This document shows positions 43,964 through 52,261 of a stretch of 64,000 nucleotides of DNA, piece by piece. Source of the stretch: Bacillota bacterium (GTDB taxonomy: Bacteria; Bacillota; Clostridia; Lachnospirales; Lachnospiraceae); NCBI GenBank assembly GCA_023407575.1, contig JAEYLX010000006.1, positions 62,001-126,000 on the forward strand. The letters run 5' to 3'. The notes under the pieces were generated by a model. The model ran no database searches. It saw nothing but the letters and a program-made list of their open reading frames with translations, and had not been told where the DNA came from. Positions within the stretch are counted from its first letter, which is position 1. Each line of letters opens with the position of its first letter. The position numbers and the translations under genes were made by a program.

Positions 43964-44623
43964 ATGCCTAAAGTAACAGAAAATTATAAAACAGAGAAGA
44001 TATCAAAGATTATTAACGCTACCCTTGAAGTACTTAAAACCAAGCCTCTCTATAATGTCACTATGCTTGATATAATTAAGGAAGCTGGATTAAGCAAAGG
44101 TGGAATCTACCTGTACTTTAAGGATATAGACGAATTACTTGTTGTAGCAATTAATGCTTTAGCAAGAGAACAGGATGCAGTCGAGTTTACACAAGTATTC
44201 GATGATTCAAATATTGAAAGCAATCTAATCGCAAATTTTGAAAAATTAGGTGATTACATTGACTCTAGCCCTGCTCTAATCGGTAAAATCCGCTTTGACT
44301 TAATTATATATATCTCTAACAATCCTGAAAAAGCTGATACAATTTTGTCTAAATTACAACTTAAGAATATAGGCATGCAGTTCATGGAGATTGTTTCAAC
44401 CCTTATTCAAAAAGGGATTCAACAGGATTTATTTCGTAAGGAATTGCCACTAGACATTATTATGCTTAACATATCTGCCTATGTGGACGGGATTACTGAC
44501 TTAGTCGTAAGATCAAAAGTTTATGGCGGTCCACCCTTAAAATGTTCCACAAGAGAGTACTTTCGTCAGTTCATACAAAGCCAAATATTATTCTTGCAAA
44601 TAAATGAGACTACAGTCATTTAA
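43964..44623 (+). CDS. TetR-family regulator, probable repressor of the CPBP protease gene
   Basis: A 219-residue TetR protein. The HTH (residues 12-58) includes NATLEVLKTKPLYNVTMLDI and KEAGLSKGGIYLYFKDIDEL. The C-terminal ligand/dimer domain is helical. It is 72 bases upstream of a CPBP protease gene, whose promoter overlaps a perfect inverted repeat, so that is its likely target. Ligand unknown. Confidence 0.88.
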   Translation: MPKVTENYKTEKISKIINATLEVLKTKPLYNVTMLDIIKEAGLSKGGIYLYFKDIDELLVVAINALAREQDAVEFTQVFDDSNIESNLIANFEKLGDYIDSSPALIGKIRFDLIIYISNNPEKADTILSKLQLKNIGMQFMEIVSTLIQKGIQQDLFRKELPLDIIMLNISAYVDGITDLVVRSKVYGGPPLKCSTREYFRQFIQSQILFLQINETTVI

Positions 44624-44626
44624 ATG

Positions 44627-44680
44627 TTGACACAGATTTTTCCTTGACGTATTATAAATGAGAAACATCTCATTTATAAT
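44627..44680 (+). promoter_or_regulatory. Promoter with overlapping operator of the CPBP protease gene
   Basis: TTGACA (44627-44632), 17 bp, TATTAT (44650-44655). A perfect inverted repeat, ATTATAAATGAGA, loop AACA, TCTCATTTATAAT (44651-44680), overlaps the -10 and expected transcript start, an ideal place for repression by the adjacent TetR protein. Confidence 0.72.
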
Positions 44681-44695
44681 ATTAAGGAGAATGAT

Positions 44696-45463
44696 ATGAA
44701 TAATAAAATTGTAAAATATTTAGTATGTACTTTTTTATGTTTCTGGCTTATGTGGGGACTAGTAGCTCTCGGAGGAAAACTAAGAATTACCTATTTAACC
44801 TTTGGTACGCCTTTAGGAATGATATTATATATCCTAGGTGGCCTCTCTCCTGCAATCTGCGAATTAGTGATACAAAGAAGGGATTGCAGTAAAGATGAAT
44901 TCAAGATTTTTTTGAAGAGTATTATAAACCCTAAGCATTCCATATGGCTGTATCTATATGCAATCGGTGGTGCAATTTTTATTCAAGGTATCTCTGTGTT
45001 GATTGGCCTCTCAGATATTAAACAGCCTTTCTATATGGGTTTAGTCATGATACTACCAATGGTTATTGGTGGAGGGCTAGAGGAAATTGGTTGGAGAGGT
45101 TTGTTACAACCCGAACTTGAGAAACGATTATCACATTTTGTAACTACTTTTGTAGTAGGTGTAATATGGGCACTGTGGCATATACCGCTTTGGTTTATTG
45201 ATGGCACCAATCAACAGAACATTAATTTCTTATGGTTCTTTATAAATGCGTTTACATTATCCTTTTTTATTGGTTCCGTTCGTTATATTTCCGGAAGTAT
45301 TTTATTGGCTATACTGGCTCATGCCACTATCAATGCCTTTTGGGAGGTTATGCCTGCTTCCAATAAAATTCTACCTTCACTGATTACATTAATCTTTATC
45401 GGTGTGACTAGTCTAGTCATAGATTATACTGTGGTTAAAAGGAAAGTTTTTCTTAATACTTAG
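44696..45463 (+). CDS. CPBP-family intramembrane metalloprotease
   Basis: A 255-residue membrane protein with about seven helices and the CPBP/Abi motifs: EEIGWRGLLQPELEK (EExxxR), HIPLWF (HxxxF-like second motif) and ILAHATINAFWE (HxxxN). These residues bind the catalytic metal. The family includes CAAX-prenyl-protease relatives and bacteriocin self-immunity proteins. Given TetR control and no bacteriocin gene nearby, the role is open. Start follows AAGGAGAA. Confidence 0.88.
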   Translation: MNNKIVKYLVCTFLCFWLMWGLVALGGKLRITYLTFGTPLGMILYILGGLSPAICELVIQRRDCSKDEFKIFLKSIINPKHSIWLYLYAIGGAIFIQGISVLIGLSDIKQPFYMGLVMILPMVIGGGLEEIGWRGLLQPELEKRLSHFVTTFVVGVIWALWHIPLWFIDGTNQQNINFLWFFINAFTLSFFIGSVRYISGSILLAILAHATINAFWEVMPASNKILPSLITLIFIGVTSLVIDYTVVKRKVFLNT

Positions 45464-45670
45464 CTGCAATACAGTTACAATATTCAAATCCTGCGAATAT
45501 AAATGGTTTAGCTTAGCCCAATGAAGTAGGTAATAGTATAGGATATCCTCTGATAGAGATAGCCAAAAGGAGCTTGCTATCCCTTTACATTTAAGAACTG
45601 GAACGGGCGTTAGTGTTGAGTACTTGCATTTAATAGAATTCGAGGATTAATTCACATACTACGTAACCTT

Positions 45671-45718
45671 TACACAATACGACATTATATGGAAATTTAT
45701 ATCTTTTTATGATATAAT
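45671..45718 (+). promoter_or_regulatory. Twin promoter module, copy 2 (before the CDI immunity gene)
   Basis: CGACATTATATGGAAA, then TGATATAAT: TGGAAA (45690-45695) and TATAAT (45713-45718), 17 bp apart, as in the copy at 43831. The remaining 45464-45670 has no gene. Confidence 0.5.
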
Positions 45719-45764
45719 TAAATTTAGTAAGTAAAGAAGTAACTATAAGTAAGGAGTAAACCAT

Positions 45765-46160
45765 ATGGAGAAATACTTTCATTTTGATAGGTACAAAACT
45801 CTTGAGGAGTTAGATAATGAAGACTGGGGTTGTCCAGAGTTTACATCTCATTTGGTTACTACTTGTCATGAGTTAAGAAAAAAGCCATTATCACATTTTG
45901 AAGTCGAGGATTTTCGTATAATGATAGGTCAAAATTTTTGCCTGGACTTTCTTGTACCCTTGGCATTAGAGCTTCTCGATGATGATATTTATTCCGAGGG
46001 CGATTACTATTGTGGTGATTTATTAGAAGCTCTATTAAGAGTAGACAAAGATTTCTGGAATGATAATGTTACTTATAAAACAGATCTTGAGAATATACTT
46101 GAAAAAAACATTGAGGATTTGACCAGTAAGCTCTTTTCTTTTCGTAAAAAACTTTCATAA
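45765..46160 (+). CDS. Orphan contact-dependent inhibition (CDI) immunity protein
   Basis: A 131-residue acidic protein with the CdiI-family pattern LEELDNEDWGCPEFTSHLV, CHELRKKPLSHF, and VEDFRIMIGQNFCLDFLVPL followed by ALELLDDD and YYCGDLLEALLRV. Such proteins neutralise a toxin delivered by neighbouring cells. No toxin or delivery gene is present, so it is an orphan immunity gene, probably protecting against siblings' or relatives' toxins. Start follows AAGGAG. Confidence 0.8.
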   Translation: MEKYFHFDRYKTLEELDNEDWGCPEFTSHLVTTCHELRKKPLSHFEVEDFRIMIGQNFCLDFLVPLALELLDDDIYSEGDYYCGDLLEALLRVDKDFWNDNVTYKTDLENILEKNIEDLTSKLFSFRKKLS

Positions 46161-46238
46161 CTCAATTTAAATTAATTAATATTCTCTAATGATTACGCAA
46201 CAGGTAATATTATTAAATAGAATTAAATGAGGGTTCGT

Positions 46239-46889
46239 ATGTACGAGATTTTAGAAGATTATAAAACCATTTATGAGAATATAGCTATAGGAAAAATACA
46301 GAGAAAGCAGCAATATCAAGATACAGCTGCTTGGCTACATAAAAGCTACATTAAATATCCCTCCTTTGATGAAATCCTTACGTTTTACATAGAAAACAGC
46401 CATATTAATTTTGTTAAGCAGTTTTATGATAAACTCATTTTCCCTTATATACGCCTAGGTGAAAATAAATATAATATAGATGCATTGTTGTTTTTATTTC
46501 AAAACGATAAGATTAGAGAATATGAACAATATTTATCGTGGGAAGTTTCTATACAAACACTTGAAAATATGGTCCTCCAACAATATCCCAATAATATAAC
46601 AATATTAGAATATCGATATCATCACTCAAATTGGTGGTTTGAATACTCCGTACATGAGGTACCGTACTTTGTCCTTTGCGGGAATGACGTACCCTCTCTT
46701 GAGCAAATTAGAGGAATGAAGAAGGACTTGATTGAATTTAATAACCTATCTCTACACTTGGGCTATACTGATAACGAGTGGATTACGTATCTATCACGCA
46801 TTTACAATGCCTTCGAGAATTATTTATTAAATGCGGTTTTATACTCTGATTTTAAAGAATATTTAGATACTAATTTTATTGAATACTAG
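46239..46889 (+). CDS. Hypothetical protein downstream of CDI immunity gene
   Basis: A 216-residue, aromatic-rich soluble protein (NNITILEYRYHHSNWWFEYS, HEVPYFVLCGNDVPSLEQI). Not recognised. It starts at ATG 46239 behind GAGGG (46229-46233), 78 bases after the immunity gene, and may share its transcript. Size, composition and position are compatible with another immunity-type protein, but there is no motif to prove it. Confidence 0.55.
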   Translation: MYEILEDYKTIYENIAIGKIQRKQQYQDTAAWLHKSYIKYPSFDEILTFYIENSHINFVKQFYDKLIFPYIRLGENKYNIDALLFLFQNDKIREYEQYLSWEVSIQTLENMVLQQYPNNITILEYRYHHSNWWFEYSVHEVPYFVLCGNDVPSLEQIRGMKKDLIEFNNLSLHLGYTDNEWITYLSRIYNAFENYLLNAVLYSDFKEYLDTNFIEY

Positions 46890-47029
46890 ATTGTTATATA
46901 TATTTACATAAAATTGTCATTACATAATAATTTGAAGAGGCTTGCATATCCCATCGACTATAAGAACTAACCTATAATGTATTATATCGCTTCGGCATTA
47001 TAATAAATATCATAGAAAGGAGTATTATG

Positions 47030-47074
47030 ATGAAGAAAATAAGATTAGTGAATGGAGGATACACTTTAAAATAA
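47030..47074 (+). CDS. 14-residue leader peptide upstream of a decayed GNAT gene
   Basis: ATG 47030 behind AAAGGAG codes MKKIRLVNGGYTLK. It contains GGAGG at 47054-47058 and stops directly before the anti-SD sequence of the next gene. The same layout occurs at 52193. A translated attenuation leader is the inference. Confidence 0.5.
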   Translation: MKKIRLVNGGYTLK

Positions 47075-47094
47075 CCTCTGCAAATACAAGGAGG
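47054..47094 (+). promoter_or_regulatory. Anti-Shine-Dalgarno hairpin region, copy 1
   Basis: CCTCT at 47075-47079, right after the leader stop, can pair either with GGAGG inside the leader (47054-47058) or with the SD AAGGAGG (47088-47094). Mutually exclusive pairing is the logic of translational attenuation. Compare 52218-52256. Confidence 0.5.
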
Positions 47095-47101
47095 AAGTTT
47101 A

Positions 47102-47243
47102 ATGGTTGTATTTATAGATGTCAGAAAGCAAAAAGAACTGATCTCAAGTACAATTCTTGCTGATTTACCTGATGGGTTCGGGTTTTCCAACTTTATGGGA
47201 TGAATGGAATCCTTGTCTAATTTACATTATGGCAATTAAGTGA
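47102..47243 (+). pseudogene. GNAT acetyltransferase remnant with internal deletion
   Basis: The N-terminal frame codes VRKQKELISSTILADLPDGFG, then hits a stop. The C-terminal end FPTLWDEWNPCLIYIMAIK follows in another frame up to TGA 47243. Both pieces match the two ends of one GNAT subfamily, so the middle, including the acetyl-CoA site, has been deleted and the ends joined out of frame. Its leader and SD region remain intact. Confidence 0.6.
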
Positions 47244-47261
47244 TTCAATTACGGAGGTAAA

Positions 47262-47954
47262 ATGAAAAGCAAAAAAATATTAATTAATAGCATTCCTTCT
47301 ATCCTATGGGGTGAAGACTCGGATAAAGTTTATATTTTTGTTCATGGTAAGATGTCAAATAAAGAAAGTGCAGAAGCATTTGCTGAAATTGCAAATTCAA
47401 AGGGTTATCAAGTTCTAAGTTTTGACTTACCCTCACATGGAGAAAGAACTGATTTGAATTACCGCTGTGACATCTGGAATGGTATTCATGATTTAAGGGT
47501 CATTAGTGATTTTGCATGTAACAGATGGAAGAACCTCTCTTTATTCGGAGGTAGTCTTGGAGCATATTTTTCACTCCATGCTTATCAAGATATCAGGTTT
47601 GAGCAGTGTATGTTTCTTTCACCGATTCTTGACATGGAATATCTGATCCAAACTATGTTCCTTTGGTTTGATATTTCAGAGGAACGGTTAGAGAAAGAAA
47701 AAGAAATATTGACTCCAATTGATGTTTTATCCTGGGATTACTATTGTTACGTAAAAGCTCATCCTATTAATCAGTGGGCATCACCTACCTATATTCTCTT
47801 TGGTTCAGAGGATAACTTACAAAATCGCTCTATCATGGAGGACTTCGCACATAAAACTCACTGCTCTCTCACTGTTTCTGAAGGAAGCGACCATCCTTTT
47901 TCACGTAAAGAGGATACGGAAACAATAATTCAGTGGTTTAATAAGTGTATATAA
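47262..47954 (+). CDS. Alpha/beta-hydrolase
   Basis: A 230-residue esterase-like hydrolase. VYIFVHGKMSNKESAEAF carries the oxyanion HG, FGGSLGAYFSLHAY the nucleophile elbow (GxSxG with Ser), ILFGSEDN the acid region, and SEGSDHPFSRKED the catalytic His. Substrate unknown. Start follows ACGGAGG. It is a single gene with a terminator after it. Confidence 0.85.
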   Translation: MKSKKILINSIPSILWGEDSDKVYIFVHGKMSNKESAEAFAEIANSKGYQVLSFDLPSHGERTDLNYRCDIWNGIHDLRVISDFACNRWKNLSLFGGSLGAYFSLHAYQDIRFEQCMFLSPILDMEYLIQTMFLWFDISEERLEKEKEILTPIDVLSWDYYCYVKAHPINQWASPTYILFGSEDNLQNRSIMEDFAHKTHCSLTVSEGSDHPFSRKEDTETIIQWFNKCI

Positions 47955-48004
47955 GCAAATAGTAGTAAACTATAAAATAAGAATTTATTTTACTTAAGTG
48001 TCTT

Positions 48005-48037
48005 AGAAGGTGCATCATCAGATGCATCTTCTTTTTT
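48005..48037 (+). terminator. Terminator after the alpha/beta-hydrolase gene
   Basis: AGAAGGTGCATC, loop ATCA, GATGCATCTTCT, then TTTTTT-type run. Confidence 0.85.
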
Positions 48038-48082
48038 GCTCAAAGTGAGTTTGTCCACAAAGCGTTACAGTCAACATTTTCA

Positions 48083-48131
48083 TTGACAAGCTAACAATTA
48101 TTAGCTACAATCTAGCTAATGACCGTTAGCT
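48083..48131 (+). promoter_or_regulatory. Consensus promoter with two AGCTAA-N6-TTAGCT operators
   Basis: TTGACA (48083-48088), 17 bp, TACAAT (48106-48111). One 18-bp dyad (48090-48107) fills the spacer and a second (48114-48131) starts just past the -10; centres are 24 bp apart. They precede the tetR/reductase operon at 48189, which fits autorepression by that TetR protein. Confidence 0.8.
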
Positions 48132-48188
48132 TTTTACACAAAGGTAACCTGATCTGGTATAGCCCAAAACATATTTGGAGGATATAAA

Positions 48189-48779
48189 ATGCGTGATACA
48201 AAAGATAAAATCTTAAATGAAGCCTTGTCTTTATTTTCAGTTAAAGGATATGACGGAGCATCCATGAATGATATAGCAAGTGCAGTTGGAATAAAGGCAG
48301 CTTCCATCTATAAACATTATTCTGGTAAAGAGGATATCTTTCATTCAATTGTTCTCTTATTTGAAGAAAAAACAAAAAACATATTTGATCCAGCATTACT
48401 TAACAATGCGGAGTATATGACAATATCGAAAGAAACTTTGATTGCTATCATTCAGCAAACCTTCCGGCTATATGCTGAAGATCCCTATTTGTCAAAATGC
48501 AGAAGGTTATTTATGATTAGTGCTTTTCATCGTTCTGAAATTAGAGATCTCTATGTCAAATTCTTTATTGAGCTGCCGATGAAATATCAATCTGAACTCT
48601 TTGCAACTATGCAAAAATCAAATTCTTTGACAAAGAAGGATACCTCTATTATGGCTTATCATTTTTATACTCCAATCCTTATATTGTTGCAGGAATATGA
48701 CTATAAAAAGATCACACTGGAAAAAGCATTAAATAAGATAGAGTTATTGGTTACTCAATTTACGGAGGTATATCATTAA
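48189..48779 (+). CDS. TetR-family regulator (autoregulated)
   Basis: A 196-residue TetR repressor. The N-terminal HTH reads ILNEALSLFSVKGYDGASMN, then IASAVGIKAASIYKHYSGKE. The C-terminal half is helical for ligand binding. The stop overlaps the next start (TAATG), so repressor and reductase are co-expressed. Two matching dyads cover its promoter. The natural ligand is presumably the reductase's substrate or a related redox-active compound, which is inference. Confidence 0.92.
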   Translation: MRDTKDKILNEALSLFSVKGYDGASMNDIASAVGIKAASIYKHYSGKEDIFHSIVLLFEEKTKNIFDPALLNNAEYMTISKETLIAIIQQTFRLYAEDPYLSKCRRLFMISAFHRSEIRDLYVKFFIELPMKYQSELFATMQKSNSLTKKDTSIMAYHFYTPILILLQEYDYKKITLEKALNKIELLVTQFTEVYH

Positions 48780-49453
48780 TGAAAATAGCAGTAATTCATG
48801 GACAGCAGCATAAAGGAAGTACCTATCATATAACACAAATGTTACTGGATAATTTAAATTACACCAAGGAGGATTTGGCAGAGTTCTATGTAAATAATAT
48901 CAGTCACTGCATAGGGTGCTTTCAATGTTTTATGAAGGGTGAGAATTCTTGTCCTCATCGCAGCCAAATCGAAGACGTTATAAATGCAATGGAAGAAGCT
49001 GACCTCATCGTTATAGACTCTCCTACCTATGTATTTAGTGTATCCGGTCAGTTAAAAACCTTCTTTGATCATATGGGATATCGTTGGATTTCACACAGAC
49101 CACACCCGTCAATGAAACATAAAATAGGTGTTGCAATTTCAACTACAGCAGGTACCGGTGCAAAGAAAACTACAAAGATGATTGCATCGCAGATGTTTTG
49201 GTGGTCTATGGGTAGAACTTATCAACTGCCAGTTACTGTTGCTGCCATGAGTTGGGACCAAATGAGTACAGCAAAAAAAGAAAAGGCAGGAAAAAAGGCA
49301 TTGCAGATTGCAAAATCCATACATAGAAACCTTGGACATGTGAAACCCGGCTTTAAGAGTAGATTTATGTTCTTTATAATGCGGCAGATGCATAAAGGTA
49401 TGGATTACAACCCGCTTGAAGTAAGTTATTGGAAAGAGCAAGGCTGGATATAA
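48779..49453 (+). CDS. Flavodoxin-fold NAD(P)H oxidoreductase with C-x2-C-x2-C motif
   Basis: A 224-residue protein of the flavodoxin/NADPH-dependent FMN reductase fold. The start AVIHGQQHKGSTYHITQMLL is the FMN phosphate loop, HCIGCFQCFMKGENSCPHR resembles the iron-sulfur flavoprotein (Isf-like) cysteine pattern, and DSPTYVFSVSGQLKTFFDH is the second FMN site. The C-terminus is basic and hydrophobic. It is translationally coupled to the TetR gene and followed by a terminator overlapping its stop. Confidence 0.85.
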   Translation: MKIAVIHGQQHKGSTYHITQMLLDNLNYTKEDLAEFYVNNISHCIGCFQCFMKGENSCPHRSQIEDVINAMEEADLIVIDSPTYVFSVSGQLKTFFDHMGYRWISHRPHPSMKHKIGVAISTTAGTGAKKTTKMIASQMFWWSMGRTYQLPVTVAAMSWDQMSTAKKEKAGKKALQIAKSIHRNLGHVKPGFKSRFMFFIMRQMHKGMDYNPLEVSYWKEQGWI

Positions 49454-49473
49454 TTTTCAGCCTTGCTCCTTTC
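49436..49473 (+). terminator. Terminator overlapping the reductase stop
   Basis: GAGCAAGGCTG (49436-49446) pairs with CAGCCTTGCTC (49458-49468), followed by CTTTC. It ends about 47 bases before the convergent galE 3' end. Confidence 0.75.
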
Positions 49474-49519
49474 AATAATTTTATAATATTCCAAATCCAT
49501 TTTATGAACCAATGTTGCA

Positions 49520-50518
49520 TCACATATTCATTTTGATAAAATTATAGCTATCTCTGCACATGTCTTTCAGCGTTAGCTTGGCCTTCCAACCTAACTTCTT
49601 TTCCGCTTTTCTAACATCCGCAAATACTTCGCTTACATCTCCTGGACGTCGATCTTGTAGTTCCTGCTTTAGTTGTAGCCCCGACACTTTTTCAAACGTA
49701 TCGATTAGCTCAAGGACCGAATAACCAATTCCAGTTCCCAGATTATAGGCCTCGGCTCCACTCATATACTCCAGCCTCTCCAGTGCCTTTCTATGCCCTT
49801 CTGCCAAGTCAGTAATGTGAATATAATCCCTAACCCCTGTTCCATCCTTTGTTGGATAATCTGTCCCACATATTTTTACTGATGGTAATTTGCCCACTGC
49901 TGCCAAACATAGATATGGCATTAAATTACTTGGGATACCTTTTGGTTTATCACCAATGAAACCACTTGAATCAGCTCCAATTGGATTAAAATATCTAAGT
50001 ATTGCTACTTTTACCTCTTGGTCTGAAATAGCATAATCCGATAGCATCTGTTCAATCATAACCTTAGTCCATCCATATGGATTTGTTGCCGATAATGGCA
50101 TATCTTCGGTTAGGGGTGCTGCATTATTTATCCCGTAAACGGTGGCAGAAGAACTAAACACCAGTTTCTTTACATTATGCTGCTTCATAACCTCCAATAA
50201 GTTCATCGTACTTAGGATATTGTTATGATAATAAAGTAGTGGCTTCTCTACTGATTCAGGTACAGATTTAGAAGCTGCAAAGTGGATTACAGCGTCTATT
50301 TTATTTTCTTCAAAGATATAATTTACTTGTTCCTTTATTCGTAAATCGCACTCATAAAAGAGAAACTCTTTACCGGTTATCCGTTTTATTTTATTTATGA
50401 TTGAAGGTTCGGAATTACTAAAATTATCAATTCCGATAACTTCATATCCATTCTTTAATAGACCTACACAGGTATGCGAGCCTATATATCCAGTTGCTCC
50501 TGTTACAAGGATTTTCAT
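49520..50518 (-). CDS. galE: UDP-glucose 4-epimerase
   Basis: Interconverts UDP-glucose and UDP-galactose in galactose use and polysaccharide synthesis. The 332-residue SDR enzyme has the NAD motif GATGYIGSHTCVGLL, the catalytic SSSATVYG serine region and the YGWTK (YxxxK) pair, followed by LRYFNPIGAD and the DYIHITDLAEGH segment. Start follows GAGGCG. It is divergent from an AraC-type regulator. No galK or galT is nearby. Confidence 0.96.
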   Translation of the reverse strand: MKILVTGATGYIGSHTCVGLLKNGYEVIGIDNFSNSEPSIINKIKRITGKEFLFYECDLRIKEQVNYIFEENKIDAVIHFAASKSVPESVEKPLLYYHNNILSTMNLLEVMKQHNVKKLVFSSSATVYGINNAAPLTEDMPLSATNPYGWTKVMIEQMLSDYAISDQEVKVAILRYFNPIGADSSGFIGDKPKGIPSNLMPYLCLAAVGKLPSVKICGTDYPTKDGTGVRDYIHITDLAEGHRKALERLEYMSGAEAYNLGTGIGYSVLELIDTFEKVSGLQLKQELQDRRPGDVSEVFADVRKAEKKLGWKAKLTLKDMCRDSYNFIKMNM

Positions 50519-50763
50519 AATATTCGCCTCATTTAATTTTAACTTGCAAATCGATTTACTGTAATTTGATTTTAACTCATCCAGGTCGTCTTTCTCAAGT
50601 ATCTAAAGTTGCAATTATATGTATTTATGTTGCATTTGTATCATAATAAGCATATAGTTATCTGCAAGAAGCAACTTATTCAAATTTATTACAGTTGGAT
50701 ACCTATGTTTCTAATATAAGTATTTTAATACCAATTCCATAATCATCACAGGAGGGAAACTAT

Positions 50764-51597
50764 ATGAATGAAGGGCAAAAATTATCCTATATATCAAACG
50801 GTGATGAAGCATTATCCATTCGAGTTTATAATGTTGGTCAAGAGCAATGTAAAGCAATGCACCAATGGGGTCCTGGAATTCGAAATTTCTATTTAATTCA
50901 CCATGTTGTCTCTGGAAAGGGAATTTACAAAGCAGGTAAAAGAAGTTTCGAGATAACTGCAGGCAATACCTTTCTAATCTACCCCAACACCGAAATAACT
51001 TATATTGCTGACCAAAATGATCCTTGGGAATATTATTGGGTGGGTTTTCAAGGAAATGATGCGAGAATAATTATTAATCAAACAGACTTTACCGAAGAAA
51101 ATCCGGTGATATACACCGATATAGATAACAATTTTGAAGCCTATTTAATGAATATCTACCATTCAAAGGGGAATAGTGATTCCGCAAAGATTAATATGTT
51201 AGGATATTTAATGCTAGCTCTTTCCCTTTTAGTTGAAAAAGCCTCACATACCAAAAGACAGTACAACTCTTCTACCACTTATCTTCAAAAAGCTACAGAA
51301 TATATTGAATATAATTACACACAAGAACTAACTGTCCAAGGGATTGCAGACTACATCGGCATCAGCCGAAGCCAATTATTTCGTGTCTTCAAGGAACATT
51401 ACAATAAATCACCAGAACAATTTATTCTTGAGTTTCGTATCAGGCAAGCCTGTCAGCTACTGAAGACCTCAAACCTATCCATTGGTTCCGTTGGTTATTC
51501 TGTGGGTTTTAATGATAATCTATATTTTTCTAAAGCCTTTAAGAAGATAAAAGGAATATCGCCTCGAGAATATTTGCATAGAATTGCTGAAAAGTGA
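50764..51597 (+). CDS. AraC-family regulator with cupin sensor, divergent from galE
   Basis: A 277-residue regulator. Residues about 30-110 form the AraC cupin (NFYLIHHVVSGKGIYKAGKR, NTFLIYPNTEITYIA, YYWVGFQG), a pattern common in sugar-responsive clostridial regulators such as MsmR/MelR types. Residues 175-275 hold two HTHs (YIGISRSQLFRVFKEHYNKS and VGFNDNLYFSKAFKKIKGIS). Divergence from galE suggests a galactoside signal; that is inference. Start follows GGAGGG. Confidence 0.9.
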   Translation: MNEGQKLSYISNGDEALSIRVYNVGQEQCKAMHQWGPGIRNFYLIHHVVSGKGIYKAGKRSFEITAGNTFLIYPNTEITYIADQNDPWEYYWVGFQGNDARIIINQTDFTEENPVIYTDIDNNFEAYLMNIYHSKGNSDSAKINMLGYLMLALSLLVEKASHTKRQYNSSTTYLQKATEYIEYNYTQELTVQGIADYIGISRSQLFRVFKEHYNKSPEQFILEFRIRQACQLLKTSNLSIGSVGYSVGFNDNLYFSKAFKKIKGISPREYLHRIAEK

Positions 51598-52192
51598 AGT
51601 TTATTACGGAATTAGTTACTTTAAGCCTAAAATTTATTATAAAATTATTTAAGGTGTCTCTATTTCTTTCCCCATGATAAAATTTTAGTATCTGATGTAC
51701 GATTTCCAATCAAATATCAATGTTAAAAAGTGCTGGGTTTATCAATGTAGCAAAGGTTTTTCGTGTTGAAAATACCACTATATTAGTTGCCAGGAAATAG
51801 ACTTACCTTTCCTTTTATTCGCACAATCTTAACTTATTATTTATCATTCAGTTAAACATTTACTTGCTTCATTTACACATAAATCATTATCATACCTTAT
51901 ATAACTCAACTAAATACCTTATGACTAACTGCATAGATCGTATTTTATTACTTAATACTACACAATCCAGGTATGCTTATAATTCTGATAAGATCCGTCA
52001 ATTTATACCATGCACAATATGAAATTCATACTCACACATTTTCAATATTTATTTATTTAAATTCTGTCAACCTTATTGTGTTCTTGGTCTCTACGGTTTA
52101 TAATTTACCATATTATGCTAAAAATATTCTGATTTATATCTCTATTAAGAGTTATAATATAAATTTCCTAAGGAAAGGTGGATAGATAAGTT
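51598..52192 (+). other. Long AT-rich intergenic region
   Basis: A 595-base stretch with no credible gene. A 70-residue open frame at 51973-52185 has no ribosome binding site and a hydrophobic, low-complexity product. Possible -10 sequences (TATAAT near 52099 and 52155) could serve the leader peptide and GNAT gene downstream. Confidence 0.5.
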
Positions 52193-52237
52193 ATGAAAAC
52201 AACTAAATTATCTTTGTGGAGGGAATACAAAGAATAA
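52193..52237 (+). CDS. 14-residue leader peptide upstream of a GNAT gene
   Basis: ATG 52193 codes MKTTKLSLWREYKE and then stops, 24 bases before the acetyltransferase start. An upstream AGGAAAGGTGG could serve as ribosome binding site, though it is somewhat distant. It has the same length, an internal GGAGG (52218-52222) and the same following anti-SD as the leader at 47030. Confidence 0.5.
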   Translation: MKTTKLSLWREYKE

Positions 52238-52256
52238 CTCTCCGCATTTCAGGAGG
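52218..52256 (+). promoter_or_regulatory. Anti-Shine-Dalgarno hairpin region, copy 2
   Basis: CTCTCC (52238-52243) directly after the leader stop can pair with GGAGGG within the leader or with the SD AGGAGG (52251-52256) of the GNAT gene; CTCCGCATTTCAGGAG forms a compact hairpin. Matches 47054-47094. Confidence 0.55.
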
Positions 52257-52261
52257 AAACT

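Noticed and set aside
51973..52185. 70-residue plus-strand open frame
   Set aside because: No ribosome binding site, low-complexity hydrophobic product, in an AT-rich spacer.
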